Source: Lacihabitans sp. CS3-21 (GTDB taxonomy: Bacteria; Bacteroidota; Bacteroidia; Cytophagales; Spirosomataceae). Taken from it: a stretch of 64,000 nucleotides of DNA. The DNA lies in assembly GCF_024343675.1 (NCBI RefSeq), contig NZ_RJUD01000007.1, forward strand, positions 1 to 64,000. The letters run 5' to 3'. The stretch's first letter is position 1; the number at the start of each line of letters is the position of its first letter. Shown here piece by piece: positions 27,800-37,861 of the stretch. The notes under the pieces were generated by a model. The model was given only the letters and a program-made list of their open reading frames with translations. It ran no database searches and was not told where the DNA came from. The translations under genes and the position numbers were made by a program.

Positions 27800-29111
27800 A
27801 TATCAAATTCTTATTCAAATAACTTTTAAAATCTTCAAAATCATTGGCCAAAGAAACCGCAACTTTGGTTTTCTCTAGCAAAATTGACAATCTTTCTGGA
27901 ATTTCCGGCGTAAAACCAAGGGTGGCCTCCATCTCTGGTAAAAACTTAGCAAAGTGTGCTGTAGACAAGAAAACTCCAATAGATTCTTTGTCTGATGTTT
28001 CAATGAAATAATCTTTGAGTGCCAAGTATCCAATCGCCGAATGCGGGCAAGTCAAATAATTGTATTCAGTGAACAACTCCTTAATTCCAATTCTTGTTTG
28101 GTCGTCGTTGTAAAAACAACCCACAATATGTTCTTTAATGGCATCCAAACTGTCGCCAAAAAGAGCCTTCATTCTTGGAAAATTACTTGGATTTCCCACA
28201 TCCATTGCATTGGATATAGTCGATACAGACGGCGAAATTGGCGTATAAGTTCCGCTCTTTAAATACTCAGGCACAACCTTATTGAGGTTTGTGGCCGCAA
28301 TAAAAGTATCAACTGGCATACCCATTTTCATGGCCAAAAGACCAGCAGTCAGATTCCCAAAATTCCCAGAAGGAACGGAGAAAATAACTTTCTTACCGAG
28401 TTTCTTTAGAGCCGCATAAGCTGCAACATAATAGAAGGACTGGGGAATCAGTCTAGCAATGTTTATTGAATTTGCAGAAGCCAAATTAAACCTTTCTTTG
28501 AGCTCGATATCCAAAAAAGCCCTTTTAACCAAAGCCTGACAATCGTCGAAGGTTCCATCTATTTCTAGTGCCTTAACATTTTTACCAAGAGTAGTCAATT
28601 GCTTTTCCTGAATATCACTCACCTTTCCTTTTGGGTATAGTATGGTGACAGATATATTTTCTTTTTCAAAAAAACCTTGTGCAACAGCACCTCCAGTATC
28701 ACCAGAAGTTGCAACCAAAATATTTATATTCTGTTGTGATTTTCTCAAAAAATAAGACATAATAGAGGCCATAAACCTTGCTCCGAAGTCTTTAAAAGCC
28801 ATCGAAGTTCCATGGAATAATTCTAGGCAATAGATATTGTCCGTTACCTGAACCAAAGGAGCTTCAAAGTCAATAGCTTGGTTTATGATCTTTCTTAAAT
28901 CATCTGCTGGTACATCCTCACCAATCAAACAATTAGAAATTTCAAAAGCAATTTCTTGGAGAGAAAGTTGGTCTACATTTTCCCAAAATCCAATGGACAA
29001 TTGTGGAATAAATGAAGGCATATAAAGGCCATTGTCTGGTGGTAATCCACGAAAGATTGCTTCTTCAAAACCTACATTTTCACTTATATGATTGGTACTA
29101 TACAGTTGCAT
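27798..29111 (-). CDS. thrC: Threonine synthase
   Basis: PLP enzyme, 437 residues, making threonine from O-phosphohomoserine. The N-terminal segment MQLYSTNH is typical. The PLP lysine lies in GTSMAFKDFGARF (about 105-117). VATSGDTGGAVA (about 132-143) and SVPSGNFGN bind the cofactor phosphate and substrate. Length is normal for the short bacterial class. It follows carA by 11 bases, so carbamoyl phosphate and threonine genes share a transcript. Confidence 0.96.
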   Translation of the reverse strand: MQLYSTNHISENVGFEEAIFRGLPPDNGLYMPSFIPQLSIGFWENVDQLSLQEIAFEISNCLIGEDVPADDLRKIINQAIDFEAPLVQVTDNIYCLELFHGTSMAFKDFGARFMASIMSYFLRKSQQNINILVATSGDTGGAVAQGFFEKENISVTILYPKGKVSDIQEKQLTTLGKNVKALEIDGTFDDCQALVKRAFLDIELKERFNLASANSINIARLIPQSFYYVAAYAALKKLGKKVIFSVPSGNFGNLTAGLLAMKMGMPVDTFIAATNLNKVVPEYLKSGTYTPISPSVSTISNAMDVGNPSNFPRMKALFGDSLDAIKEHIVGCFYNDDQTRIGIKELFTEYNYLTCPHSAIGYLALKDYFIETSDKESIGVFLSTAHFAKFLPEMEATLGFTPEIPERLSILLEKTKVAVSLANDFEDFKSYLNKNLI

Positions 29112-29122
29112 TAAAATCTAGA

Positions 29123-30223
29123 TTAGTTCATCATACTGACAAACTGGTCGAACAAATAATTGGAATCATGTGGCCCAGGTGCGGCTTCTGGGTGATATTG
29201 CACCGAGAAAGCTGGTTTATTCTTTAATCTAATGCCCTCTATGGTATTATCGTTAAGATTAAGATGCGTTACTTCAACCTCTTCGCTTTTAAACGCTTCC
29301 TCTGGTATAACTGCAAAACCGTGATTTTGAGAAGTCACCTCACATTTACCTGAAATTAGGTTCTTCACGGGGTGATTTAATCCCCTGTGACCATTGTGCA
29401 TTTTGTAAGTTCCTATACCTACAGATCTGCTCAATAATTGATGTCCCAAACATATTCCAAAAAGTGGTTTCTCAGACTTAAGAAGTTCTTTAATAGTCTC
29501 CACTGCATAATCCATCGCTCCTGGGTCTCCGGGGCCATTTGAAATAAAATAGCCGTCAGCATTCCAGTCCAATATTTCAGATAGGTCTGCTTTTGCATTA
29601 AATACTTTCACGTAACAATCTCTTTGAACAAAATTCCTAAGGATGTTTCTTTTACAACCGTAATCCATTACAGCCAGTTTGTATTTAGCATCTGGATTAC
29701 CCAAGAAATATGACTCAGGCGTACTTACCAAAGAACTGAGTTCTAGACCGTCCATCGAAGGACAATCCTCCAAAATCTTTTTTAATTCTATTTCATCTGA
29801 AATCTCCGAGGAGATAACACAGTTCATCACGCCAGCATTTCTGATATATCTCACAATTTGTCTTGTATCAATATCACAAATTCCTACAATTCCATTTTTT
29901 TCAAAATATTCTTGGAGTGAATAATCTGCAGTTGCACGGGAATAATAATGATCTGCATAGGAATTACAAATCATTCCTTTAATTTTAATACTATCGGATT
30001 CTTCTTCCGTATCTAATTTTACGCCATAATTACCAATATGAGCGGTAGTATTGACGATAATTTGACCAAAATAAGATGGATCAGTATAGATTTCTTGGTA
30101 GCCAGTCATACCGGTATTAAAACAGATCTCGCCTGTTGTTGTACCTATTTTACCTAAAGCTTTGCCTTTGAAAACGGTGCCATCTTGAAGCATTAAGATA
30201 GCGTCTTGGGGAATGAAACTCAT
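29123..30223 (-). CDS. carA: Carbamoyl-phosphate synthase small subunit
   Basis: Glutaminase subunit, 366 residues. It supplies ammonia to CarB for arginine and pyrimidine synthesis. The N-terminal CarA domain has FNTGMTGYQEIYTDPSY. The class I amidotransferase domain carries the nucleophile Cys in FGICLGHQLL and the His/Glu pair in VQYHPEAAPGPHDS. carB is not in the window. It is the first gene of the carA-thrC operon, with its own promoter 40-75 bases upstream. Confidence 0.97.
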   Translation of the reverse strand: MSFIPQDAILMLQDGTVFKGKALGKIGTTTGEICFNTGMTGYQEIYTDPSYFGQIIVNTTAHIGNYGVKLDTEEESDSIKIKGMICNSYADHYYSRATADYSLQEYFEKNGIVGICDIDTRQIVRYIRNAGVMNCVISSEISDEIELKKILEDCPSMDGLELSSLVSTPESYFLGNPDAKYKLAVMDYGCKRNILRNFVQRDCYVKVFNAKADLSEILDWNADGYFISNGPGDPGAMDYAVETIKELLKSEKPLFGICLGHQLLSRSVGIGTYKMHNGHRGLNHPVKNLISGKCEVTSQNHGFAVIPEEAFKSEEVEVTHLNLNDNTIEGIRLKNKPAFSVQYHPEAAPGPHDSNYLFDQFVSMMN

Positions 30224-30262
30224 TGAAATTTTATTTTCCGATTAGATAAGATTATCGGAGTA

Positions 30263-30297
30263 CAAAGTTATGTCAAATTTTTAACTTATCTAACAAA
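30263..30297 (-). promoter_or_regulatory. carA promoter
   Basis: On the leftward strand TTTG (30294-30297), a 23-base spacer and TAACTTTG (30263-30270). The -7 box is a perfect match and the spacer a little long. In the leader CCGAT and ATCGG (30238-30258) could form a small hairpin. Confidence 0.5.
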
Positions 30298-30380
30298 TAT
30301 TTCTTTATCCATATATATTATGAATAAATTATCATTTTATAAACCTATCAAATATCATTTATTTAATTGAAAGAAAAGAA

Positions 30381-30388
30381 TAACTTTG
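30381..30388 (+). promoter_or_regulatory. Promoter -7 box of the universal stress protein gene
   Basis: TAACTTTG, a perfect TAnnTTTG match, 62 bases upstream of the ATG. No convincing -33 box at the usual distance. Confidence 0.45.
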
Positions 30389-30449
30389 GAATAGTTTAAA
30401 AACAAATCATAAGCAGACCTTAAAATTCAAAACTAGATATTATACAATT

Positions 30450-31274
30450 ATGAAAACTATCGTAGTAGCATTCGACTTTTCAAATGGAGCCACTAATGCC
30501 TTGAATTATGCAAAAAATTTGGCCAAAATTATGGAACAAAAATTGGTAATAGTGCATTCGTATTCGCCTCCTATTCTAGACCCTAATGTTCCGGTGGGAC
30601 TAATAGAGGAAACATTTCGTGATTCAGTAAAAATATTGGAAGAAAAGTTAGAGAAAGAAGTAAATTCAGCAAAAAAAGATGGGTTAGATGCCGAATATAA
30701 ATTGGCATTCAGTGATTTGAGCTCAATTTTAAATGATGTTAGTAAGTCCGAAGCAGTCAGTTTTGTAGTAGTCGGCAAAACAGGTGAACAGGGATTTATT
30801 GAAACGCTCATAGGCAGTACAGCTTCTCATTTAATTGATAATGTGGAGGCACCACTGTTAGTTATTCCTGAAAACTATGAAAGTACCATCTTAACAAAAA
30901 TAGGCTATGCTAGCCAACTGGAATATGATGAAGAAAATTATATAGAAAAAGCCTTGGACTTCGCAAAATTCTCTCTTCATAATTTAGAATTGGTTCACAT
31001 ACAAGAATCAGAAGATTTGAATATTTACCCTGATGAACAATTTTTAGATTCAATTTTGAAAAAATTCGAAAAAGATAAATTGAATATTATTCAAAAGGAA
31101 AGTAAGAGTTTTAAAAAAGGAATAAACGAATTAATCGAAGCGGAAGGTATTTCACTACTCATATTGACTACACATAAGCGAGGATTATTTCAAGGGATAT
31201 TGAATCCTAGTAAAACTAAACAAGTTATAAAGCATACCAAAATTCCAATTCTGGTATATACATTTAACGAATAA
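30450..31274 (+). CDS. Universal stress protein, two tandem UspA domains
   Basis: Protein of 274 residues. The first UspA domain (about 1-140) has VAFDFSNGATNAL at the N-terminus and a VVGKTGEQGF..GSTASHLI..PLLVIP segment that matches the ATP-binding G-x2-G-x9-G(S/T) pattern. The second (about 145-274) is more diverged but ends with a similar block (TTHKRG then PILVYTF). Tandem UspA proteins are common in Bacteroidota; they respond to stress or growth arrest, with no defined reaction. Single gene, rightward, between carA and the ribosomal cluster. Confidence 0.9.
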   Translation: MKTIVVAFDFSNGATNALNYAKNLAKIMEQKLVIVHSYSPPILDPNVPVGLIEETFRDSVKILEEKLEKEVNSAKKDGLDAEYKLAFSDLSSILNDVSKSEAVSFVVVGKTGEQGFIETLIGSTASHLIDNVEAPLLVIPENYESTILTKIGYASQLEYDEENYIEKALDFAKFSLHNLELVHIQESEDLNIYPDEQFLDSILKKFEKDKLNIIQKESKSFKKGINELIEAEGISLLILTTHKRGLFQGILNPSKTKQVIKHTKIPILVYTFNE

Positions 31275-31277
31275 TGA

Positions 31278-31303
31278 AAAAAGGAGCCAATTGGCTCCTT
31301 TTT
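31278..31303. terminator. Bidirectional terminator between the usp gene and rplQ
   Basis: A perfect 26-base palindrome: AAAAAGGAGCCAA followed by its reverse complement TTGGCTCCTTTTT. T-runs occur on both sides, so it can end both the usp gene and the ribosomal operon. Confidence 0.85.
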
Positions 31304-31328
31304 CGATATTTTATCCTAAGAAAAAATA

Positions 31329-31913
31329 TTATTTTGTTTCCTCAGTCGATTCTCCTGCTTCTGGAGCCGATGTTTCTTCCGTTGCTTCTTCTACAACTTC
31401 AGCAGAAGTAACTTCTTCCTCAACAACTGCTACTGGAGCTGCCTCAACTACTGGAGTGGCAACTGAAGATGAATCGTCAGTTTTCTTAGTTTTTCCTCTT
31501 CTTGAACGCTTAGTTTTAGTATCTGCTTCCTCTACAGCTGAGCTTAACAAGTTTTCGTTGAAATCTACCAATTCGATAAGTGCAACAACTGCATTATCGC
31601 CTTGTCTTTGACCCAATTTAATAATTCTTGTGTAACCGCCGTTTCTTTCAGAAACTTTCTCTGCTATTTCACCGAAAAGAATTTTGATTGATTCTTTGTC
31701 TTGCAAATAAGAAAAAACTGTTCTTCTTGAGTGTGTATTATCAGTCTTAGATTTTGTAATCAAAGGCTCAATATACATTCTTAAAGCTTTCGCTTTAGCC
31801 AATGTGGTCTCAATTCTTTTCGCTTTGATTAACGAAATTGTAAGGTTAGCCAACAATGCATCTCTGTGAGATTTTGTTCTACCTAAATGGTTTACTTTTT
31901 TACCGTGTCTCAT
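31329..31913 (-). CDS. rplQ: Ribosomal protein L17
   Basis: Large-subunit protein of 194 residues. The conserved core (about 1-118) begins [17 protein letters not shown] and contains [10 protein letters not shown] low-complexity tail of about 70 residues rich in Ala, Val, Glu and Thr follows, well beyond the usual 115-130 residues; such tails are seen in Bacteroidota. It is the last gene of the ribosomal cluster, ahead of the shared palindromic terminator. Confidence 0.96.
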   Translation of the reverse strand: MRHGKKVNHLGRTKSHRDALLANLTISLIKAKRIETTLAKAKALRMYIEPLITKSKTDNTHSRRTVFSYLQDKESIKILFGEIAEKVSERNGGYTRIIKLGQRQGDNAVVALIELVDFNENLLSSAVEEADTKTKRSRRGKTKKTDDSSSVATPVVEAAPVAVVEEEVTSAEVVEEATEETSAPEAGESTEETK

Positions 31914-32009
31914 TTTGTTCTATTTTCGTAAGTAACGGTTAGAAAACAGTTACGCAGCTATGTTTTCCACCTATTACGAGTTTAAAAAATTAATTCTGCG
32001 AAATTATTA

Positions 32010-32999
32010 TTACTCTTCGTCCAATTTGTATTTGGCTACATCCATTCCAAAATGTAACTGTTTGTCAGCTATTAATTGCTCCAATTCAGTTAAGGATTTT
32101 TTACCAAAATTCCTAAACTTCATCATGTCGGCAACTTCTAATCTAGCCAAATCACCCAACGTACGGATGTCAGCTGATTTTAGACAGTTGTAGGCTCTAA
32201 CTGACAAGTCAAGATCTTGTAAAGATGTCTTAAGAAGTTTTCTCATATGCAAGAATTCTTCGTCAACCATGTTGTCTTCCTCATCTTTCTTAGAATCAAA
32301 CACCATGTTTTCATCTGTGAATTTAAGAAAGTGTTGAATCAAAATGTGAGATGCTTCTTGAAGTGCTTTCTCAGGATGAATTGAACCATCCGTTTTGATT
32401 TCTAACAAAAGCTTCTCATAGTCAGTTCTCTGCTCAACACGTGTGTTTTCAACGCTGAACTTAACATTTTTAATAGGTGTGTAGATAGAGTCTATTGAAA
32501 TAAAACCAATAGGCAAATCATTTGCTTTGTGCTCCTCACTAGGAACATAACCTCTTCCTTTATCTACGATTATCTCAAACTCTAACTCTTTTTTAGAATC
32601 CAAGCGAGCGATTACCAAATCAGGATTAAGAACTTCGAAACAAGAAGAGAACTTGCTTATTTCGCCAGCTGTTAATTCACTCTGATTTTTAATTTTTACG
32701 GTGATTTTATTATCTACAAAATCTGAAATCTTTTTAAATCTTACTTGTTTAAGATTCAAAATAATTTCAGTTACATCATCCACAACACCTTCAATTGATG
32801 AGAACTCATGAAGAACACCAGGAAATCTTACCGATGTAATTGCGAAACCTTCTAATGAAGACAACAATATACGACGAAGAGCATTACCGATGGTTACTCC
32901 ATATCCTCTTTCGAGTGGTTTAAACTCAAAAAAACCATGAAAGTCGTCCGCTTTTTCCATCACGACTTTATCGGGCATTTGAAATGCTAAAATTGACAT
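32010..32999 (-). CDS. rpoA: RNA polymerase alpha subunit
   Basis: Protein of 329 residues. The N-terminal assembly domain ([20 protein letters not shown], about 31-50) and C-terminal DNA-binding domain ([26 protein letters not shown]) are both present. It nucleates RNA polymerase. It lies between rpsD and rplQ as in the alpha operon, with a stable hairpin in the gap after rpsD that may tune its level relative to S4. Confidence 0.98.
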   Translation of the reverse strand: MSILAFQMPDKVVMEKADDFHGFFEFKPLERGYGVTIGNALRRILLSSLEGFAITSVRFPGVLHEFSSIEGVVDDVTEIILNLKQVRFKKISDFVDNKITVKIKNQSELTAGEISKFSSCFEVLNPDLVIARLDSKKELEFEIIVDKGRGYVPSEEHKANDLPIGFISIDSIYTPIKNVKFSVENTRVEQRTDYEKLLLEIKTDGSIHPEKALQEASHILIQHFLKFTDENMVFDSKKDEEDNMVDEEFLHMRKLLKTSLQDLDLSVRAYNCLKSADIRTLGDLARLEVADMMKFRNFGKKSLTELEQLIADKQLHFGMDVAKYKLDEE

Positions 33000-33061
33000 A
33001 CTGTGCTGTATATTTTCGTTAACGAAATAATTGTAGGATTATCCCACAATATATTAAAGAA

Positions 33062-33083
33062 ACCACCCCCGTAAAGGGGTGGT
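33062..33083 (-). terminator. Stem-loop between rpsD and rpoA (possible attenuator)
   Basis: ACCACCCC and GGGGTGGT pair perfectly over 8 bases around a 6-base loop. On the leftward strand it is followed by TTTCTTTAAT, a weak T-tract. Being inside an operon it is more likely an attenuator or RNA processing site than a full terminator. Confidence 0.6.
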
Positions 33084-33092
33084 ATGATATTA

Positions 33093-33698
33093 TTATTTGT
33101 TGTACAATTCGACAACTGCCTGATCGTTGAAATTCTCTGGCACTTGGTCTCTATCTGGGTAATTAATAAAAACACCAGCTAAGTCAGTTGAATTAAATTC
33201 TATCCAACCATACTTTTTAGACGAATTAATACTAGTACTAGATGTGATATTCTCTAACGCTTTAGACTTCTCTCTTACTGCTACCGCCTGACCTGGCTTA
33301 ACCAATAATGAAGGAATGTTCGTTATTTCACCATCTACAACTATATGTTTGTGAGCTACCAATTGTCTTGCAGCTCTTCTTGTAGGAGCAATACCCATAC
33401 GGTAAACAACATTGTCTAATCTTGATTCACACAATTTAATCAAGTTAGCACCTGTTTGACCATCTTTAACGGCAGCCAAATGGAATATTCTTGCAAATTG
33501 ACGCTCAAGCATACCATAAGTGTACTTGATTTTTTGCTTCTCTTGCAATTGAAGAGCATATTCCGATTTTTTACCTCTTCTACCTCTACCATGCTGTCCT
33601 GGAGGATAGTTCTTCTTCGCTAGAGCCTTGCTTGGCCCTAAGACTGCCTCTCCAAATTTTCTTGAAATCTTTGATTTCGGACCTGTATATCTTGCCAT
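33093..33698 (-). CDS. rpsD: Ribosomal protein S4
   Basis: Small-subunit assembly protein, 201 residues. Starts [19 protein letters not shown] and has the S4 RNA-binding domain ([33 protein letters not shown], given here only by its position at about 92-124). In several bacteria S4 represses the alpha operon. It is followed by the rpsD-rpoA hairpin. The N-terminal region lacks the four cysteines of zinc-binding S4. Confidence 0.97.
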   Translation of the reverse strand: MARYTGPKSKISRKFGEAVLGPSKALAKKNYPPGQHGRGRRGKKSEYALQLQEKQKIKYTYGMLERQFARIFHLAAVKDGQTGANLIKLCESRLDNVVYRMGIAPTRRAARQLVAHKHIVVDGEITNIPSLLVKPGQAVAVREKSKALENITSSTSINSSKKYGWIEFNSTDLAGVFINYPDRDQVPENFNDQAVVELYNK

Positions 33699-33765
33699 GT
33701 TTTAAAAAATAATTTGTCAAATAATTAGCCCCAATGTCCAAACTAATATTTGTTTTGAAAATAAA

Positions 33766-34161
33766 TTATACTCTTCTTCTTTTAGGTGGTCTACAACCAT
33801 TGTGAGGAAGCGGAGTAATATCAAAAATATTAACTACATCAATACCTACGCTTTGAACAGTTCTCATAGCAGATTCTCTACCTGATCCTGGTCCTTTTAC
33901 ATAAATATCAGCTTTTCTCATACCTAAATCATAAGCTACCTGACAACAGTTTTGTGATGCCATTTGTGCTGCATAAGGGGTGTTCTTTTTTGAACCTCTA
34001 AAACCCATTTTACCAGCTGATGCCCATGAAATAACTTGTCCAGTACTATTTGTAACTGAAATGATAATGTTGTTGAAAGATGCTCTAACATGAACTTGTC
34101 CGTAGGCTTCTACAACTACTACTCTTTTTTTTGCTTTGTCTTTTCTTTTAGCTTGTGCCAT
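33766..34161 (-). CDS. rpsK: Ribosomal protein S11
   Basis: Small-subunit platform protein, 131 residues. Family signatures [17 protein letters not shown] near the N-terminus, GPGSGRESA and the C-terminus [18 protein letters not shown]. Normal length. Lies between rpsM (64 bases before) and rpsD (67 bases after) in the alpha part of the cluster. Confidence 0.97.
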   Translation of the reverse strand: MAQAKRKDKAKKRVVVVEAYGQVHVRASFNNIIISVTNSTGQVISWASAGKMGFRGSKKNTPYAAQMASQNCCQVAYDLGMRKADIYVKGPGSGRESAMRTVQSVGIDVVNIFDITPLPHNGCRPPKRRRV

Positions 34162-34225
34162 TATTGATAGAAAAACTTAAATTAAGGCAGGAAAACTAAA
34201 TGCCTTCCCCTGATCCAACTAAGTA

Positions 34226-34600
34226 TTATTTAGTTGCTTTTTTCTTGTTAGCGATAGTCTTACGCTTACCTTTTCTTGTTCTTGAGTTATTTTTAGTTTT
34301 TTGACCTCTCAAAGGTAAACCCTTTCTATGTCTCAAACCTCTATAACATCCGATATCCATTAAACGTTTGATGCTAAGTGTAACTTCAGAACGTAAAGCA
34401 CCTTCTACTTTAAATTCATTAGAAATAATAGCACGAATCGCGTTAGCTTCATCGTCTGACCATTCGCCCGCCTTCTTATCAACAGAAATGTTAGCTTGGC
34501 CTAAAATATTTTTCGCAGTACTGCGACCTATACCGTATATATAGGTAAGAGAAATTTCACCTCTCTTTTTGTCCGGAATATCAACACCTGAGATCCTCAT
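34226..34600 (-). CDS. rpsM: Ribosomal protein S13
   Basis: Small-subunit head protein that contacts the P-site tRNA and the large subunit, 124 residues. Begins [20 protein letters not shown] and has [11 protein letters not shown] and the [17 protein letters not shown] motif, then a basic tail. Follows rpmJ by 5 bases. Confidence 0.97.
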   Translation of the reverse strand: MRISGVDIPDKKRGEISLTYIYGIGRSTAKNILGQANISVDKKAGEWSDDEANAIRAIISNEFKVEGALRSEVTLSIKRLMDIGCYRGLRHRKGLPLRGQKTKNNSRTRKGKRKTIANKKKATK

Positions 34601-34605
34601 AAATA

Positions 34606-34722
34606 TTAACCTTGTCTTTGTTTAAATTTAGGATTTTTCTTATTAATTACGTAAATCTTACCCTTACGTCTGATAACCTTACAGTCCTCACTACGCTTTT
34701 TTACTGATGCTTTAACTTTCAT
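34606..34722 (-). CDS. rpmJ: Ribosomal protein L36
   Basis: A 38-residue protein read directly from the sequence: starts [14 protein letters not shown] and ends NPKFKQRQG. Zinc-binding L36 has three Cys and one His; here only Cys14 remains and the later positions are Asn and Phe, so this is the zinc-free form. It sits between infA (27 bases) and rpsM (5 bases), its usual place. Confidence 0.93.
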   Translation of the reverse strand: MKVKASVKKRSEDCKVIRRKGKIYVINKKNPKFKQRQG

Positions 34723-34749
34723 TTTATTTAATTAATATATTAAAACCGA

Positions 34750-34968
34750 TTATTTATATCGGTAAGTAATTCTTGCTTTTGACAAATCGTATGGAGACAT
34801 CTCCAACTTAACTTTATCGCCTGGCAAAATCCTGATGTAATTCATCCTCATTTTACCAGAAATATGAGCTATTACCTCATGCTTATTCTCTAACTCTACC
34901 CTAAACATGGCATTTGATAAAGCTTCTACTATTACACCGTCTACCTGAATATTTGACTGCTTTGCCAT
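34750..34968 (-). CDS. infA: Translation initiation factor IF-1
   Basis: 72 residues, a single OB-fold that blocks the A site during initiation. Starts [20 protein letters not shown] and ends with the typical [13 protein letters not shown]. It follows map after a 2-base gap, so the two are translated together. Confidence 0.97.
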   Translation of the reverse strand: MAKQSNIQVDGVIVEALSNAMFRVELENKHEVIAHISGKMRMNYIRILPGDKVKLEMSPYDLSKARITYRYK

Positions 34969-34970
34969 TC

Positions 34971-35774
34971 TTAAATTATCTCTAAGTTTCTACTAACCAA
35001 AACTTCCTCTATAAACTCAAAAGTAGTTAAAATTTCATAACCTCCTTTTGTTACCATTACGGTATGCTCAAAATGAGCAGCTGGTTTTCTATCTTCAGTC
35101 CTTATGGTCCAGTTATCATTCTCTTGAACTACAAACCTCTTTCCCAGAGTTATCATCGGTTCAATTGCTATAACCATTCCTACTTGCAATTTGGGGCCAT
35201 TGCCTCTCTTTCCAAAATTGGGAACCTCAGGAGCTTCATGAAGATATTTACCAACCCCATGGCCAACTAGTTCTCTCACCACTCCATAACCCAAACCTTC
35301 AGTAAAGCTTTGCACACCATAACTTATATCTCCTATCCTATTGCCAGGCTTCACTTGAGCTATTCCTTCAAACAAAGACTTCTTTGTATCAGATAACAAC
35401 TTTTTGGTCAATTGATTCACATCCCCAACCATATAAGTATAAGCACTGTCGGCATGATATCCGTTCTTGAAAACTCCACAATCTACTGAAACTATATCTC
35501 CATCTTTTAGCTCTCTTGTACTCGGAATTCCGTGTACTACAACATCATTAACAGAAATACAGAGTGTTGCAGGAAAACCATTATAATTTTTAAATGAGGG
35601 CTTACCGCCATTATCTAAAATATATTCCTCAGCAACTTTATCTAAATCTTTGGTCTTTATACCAACTCCAATTAATTTAGCTACCTCTGCTTGTGCCTTA
35701 CCTAAAATAACACCGTTTTGCTTAATAATATTAGCTTCTTCAGCGTTCTTAAGGTAAATTACTCTTTTCGACAT
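34971..35774 (-). CDS. map: Methionine aminopeptidase, type I
   Basis: Removes the initiator methionine from new proteins; 267 residues. Metal ligands are visible: [19 protein letters not shown] (two Asp), [12 protein letters not shown] (His), AIEPMIT (Glu) and a late Glu near [15 protein letters not shown]. No N-terminal zinc-finger extension. It lies between secY (5 bases) and infA (2 bases), as in many Bacteroidota and Firmicutes. Confidence 0.96.
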   Translation of the reverse strand: MSKRVIYLKNAEEANIIKQNGVILGKAQAEVAKLIGVGIKTKDLDKVAEEYILDNGGKPSFKNYNGFPATLCISVNDVVVHGIPSTRELKDGDIVSVDCGVFKNGYHADSAYTYMVGDVNQLTKKLLSDTKKSLFEGIAQVKPGNRIGDISYGVQSFTEGLGYGVVRELVGHGVGKYLHEAPEVPNFGKRGNGPKLQVGMVIAIEPMITLGKRFVVQENDNWTIRTEDRKPAAHFEHTVMVTKGGYEILTTFEFIEEVLVSRNLEII

Positions 35775-35779
35775 CCTAA

Positions 35780-37105
35780 TTAATTACTAATTACTGCTGT
35801 CTGACGACCTTCAATTCTTCCCGACTCCATCAAACCTTCGTATTTCTTCATGAGAAGGTAACTTTCAACTTGCTGTAGGGTGTCTAAAACAACACCTACT
35901 AGAATCAATAAAGAAGTCCCTCCAAAGAATGACGAGAAAAGTTGAGTCATACCAAACAAACTAGCAATTGCAGGAAAGATAGCAATCATTGCTAAAAGTA
36001 TACTCCCTGGAAGTGTAATTCTATCTAATACTTGAGCTACGAAATCTGAGGTAGGTTGACCAGGCTTAATACCAGGTATAAAACCACCACCTCTTTTCAT
36101 ATCATCAGCTATTTGATTAGGATTGATTGATATCGCTGTATAAAAGAATGTAAATGCAACAATCAGAACTAAATAAAGTAAGTTATACTGCCATGAAGTA
36201 GGATCGCTGAATATTGTATTAACTGTCTGTGCAAAATCACTCTTTTCAGCAAAAAGAGAAGCAACAAAAGCAGGAATAAACATCAGAGCCTGACCAAATA
36301 TAATCGGCATAACTCCTGAAATATTTAATTTTAAAGGGAGATATTGTCTCTGTCCAGTAACAGTTTTGTTACCAACTATTTGTTTTGCATATTGAACCGG
36401 AATTCTACGAACTGCCTGCGTCATAGCAACTGCAAATATAACCACTAGGAACAAAGCAACAATTTCAATGACGAAGAACAAAATCTGACCATTTGCAGCT
36501 CTTGCATTTGCTTCGCCAATGATAGCACCAGGAAAACGTGAAACTATACCAATCATAATTATCATTGAGATACCATTTCCAATGCCTTTCTCTGTAATTC
36601 TCTCGCCTAACCACATACTCATCATAGTACCAGCTACCAACATAATCACCCCAGAAAAATAGAATAATCCTTGAGAAATAGTGATAGCATCAGTAGGAAT
36701 GGTAGTTTTCAAGTAAGTGAAGCCTTGCGTAGCAGTAACTGCTATTGTCAACCATCTTGTTATTTGATTTAACTTTCTTCTACCAGATTCTCCTTCTTTT
36801 TGCAATTTGGAAAAATAAGGTAGAGCTAAACCCAAAAGCTGAATAGCAATAGAGGCTGAAATGTAAGGCATAATACCTAAAGCCATAATTGAAGCCTTAC
36901 TAAAGGCCCCACCAACAAGTGTATCTAATAAGCCTAAAAGACCATTACCACTTGTTAAATCCTGTAACTTTGAAGGATCAACACCTGGAAGCGTAATGTA
37001 AGAACCAACTCTGAAAATTAGTATTATAATGAAGGTAGCCAAGATTCTATTTCTTAGCTCTTCAATTGACCAGATGTTCTTAAATGTGCTTATTAATTTT
37101 TTCAT
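35780..37105 (-). CDS. secY: Protein translocase subunit SecY
   Basis: Channel-forming subunit of the Sec translocon, 441 residues, with ten predicted membrane segments. Signatures: PGVDPSKLQ in the plug region, GIMPYISASI, RWLTIAVTATQGF, and the cytoplasmic loop GFIPGIKPGQPTSDF. The cytoplasmic tail ends EGRQTAVISN. SecG is encoded at the far right of the window. It follows rplO by 14 bases. Confidence 0.98.
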   Translation of the reverse strand: MKKLISTFKNIWSIEELRNRILATFIIILIFRVGSYITLPGVDPSKLQDLTSGNGLLGLLDTLVGGAFSKASIMALGIMPYISASIAIQLLGLALPYFSKLQKEGESGRRKLNQITRWLTIAVTATQGFTYLKTTIPTDAITISQGLFYFSGVIMLVAGTMMSMWLGERITEKGIGNGISMIIMIGIVSRFPGAIIGEANARAANGQILFFVIEIVALFLVVIFAVAMTQAVRRIPVQYAKQIVGNKTVTGQRQYLPLKLNISGVMPIIFGQALMFIPAFVASLFAEKSDFAQTVNTIFSDPTSWQYNLLYLVLIVAFTFFYTAISINPNQIADDMKRGGGFIPGIKPGQPTSDFVAQVLDRITLPGSILLAMIAIFPAIASLFGMTQLFSSFFGGTSLLILVGVVLDTLQQVESYLLMKKYEGLMESGRIEGRQTAVISN

Positions 37106-37119
37106 AAAAATAGCTAAGG

Positions 37120-37611
37120 TTATTCAGGTTGACTTCCTTCGATTTCACTAGTAGCAGACGACTTAGTAACTACCGTAGCAGTTCCTCCAAGTGCTTCTAT
37201 AGCTGTAACCGCTGATTTAGAAAAAGCATTCACGCTAACACTAACTTTTGATGTTAACTCGCCTCTACCTAAAACTTTAATTAAGTCAAACTTAGACATT
37301 AAACCGTGTTCTTTCAAGAATTTCAAGTCCACTAAGCTAACACCTGTTTTTTCTACCAACGCCTGAATAGTATCAAGGTTAATTCCTTTGTACTCTATTC
37401 TGTTGATGTTATTGAAACCAAATTTAGGCAAACGTCTTTGTAATGGCATTTGACCACCTTCAAATCCACGCTTTGAACTATATCCAGATCTAGATTTAGC
37501 ACCTTTGTGTCCTCTTCTAGCAGTTCCACCACCACCAGAACCTTGACCTCTACCTTGTCTTGTATTATCTCTAACTGAACCTTTGGCAGGTTGTAAAATC
37601 TCTAATTTCAT
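37120..37611 (-). CDS. rplO: Ribosomal protein L15
   Basis: Large-subunit protein of 163 residues. The glycine- and arginine-rich N-terminal half (RQGRGQGSGGGGTARRGHKG) threads into 23S rRNA, followed by FEGGQMPLQRRLPKFGF and the globular C-terminal domain. A short tail (SSATSEIEGSQPE) extends slightly past the usual end. Between rpmD and secY. Confidence 0.97.
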   Translation of the reverse strand: MKLEILQPAKGSVRDNTRQGRGQGSGGGGTARRGHKGAKSRSGYSSKRGFEGGQMPLQRRLPKFGFNNINRIEYKGINLDTIQALVEKTGVSLVDLKFLKEHGLMSKFDLIKVLGRGELTSKVSVSVNAFSKSAVTAIEALGGTATVVTKSSATSEIEGSQPE

Positions 37612-37658
37612 TTTGTATTTATTTTACGCAGTGTTAAAACACTACTCGGTTGTCCCTA

Positions 37659-37838
37659 TTAACAATTTTCTACTCTAATCAAATGATTAACCTTTCTAAT
37701 CATACCTTCAATCGCTGGATTTGATTCAATCTCAACGGATCTACCGATTTTAGTTAAACCTAAAGCTTGCATTGTAAGTTTCTGCTTCTTAGGTCTCTCA
37801 ATGATACTTTTTACTTGAGTAAGTTTTACTTTAGCCAT
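37659..37838 (-). CDS. rpmD: Ribosomal protein L30
   Basis: A 59-residue protein found by reading the gap between rpsE and rplO. Starts MAKVKLTQVKS and contains LGLTKIGRSVE and the C-terminal GMIRKVNHLIRVE, all typical of L30. Usual place in the spc segment, 23 bases after rpsE. Confidence 0.95.
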   Translation of the reverse strand: MAKVKLTQVKSIIERPKKQKLTMQALGLTKIGRSVEIESNPAIEGMIRKVNHLIRVENC

Positions 37839-37861
37839 TACTAAAATTATTTACACGGAAA

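Noticed and set aside
31291-31611. Rightward Ser/Thr/Ala-rich ORF opposite rplQ
   Set aside because: Shadow of the low-complexity L17 tail.
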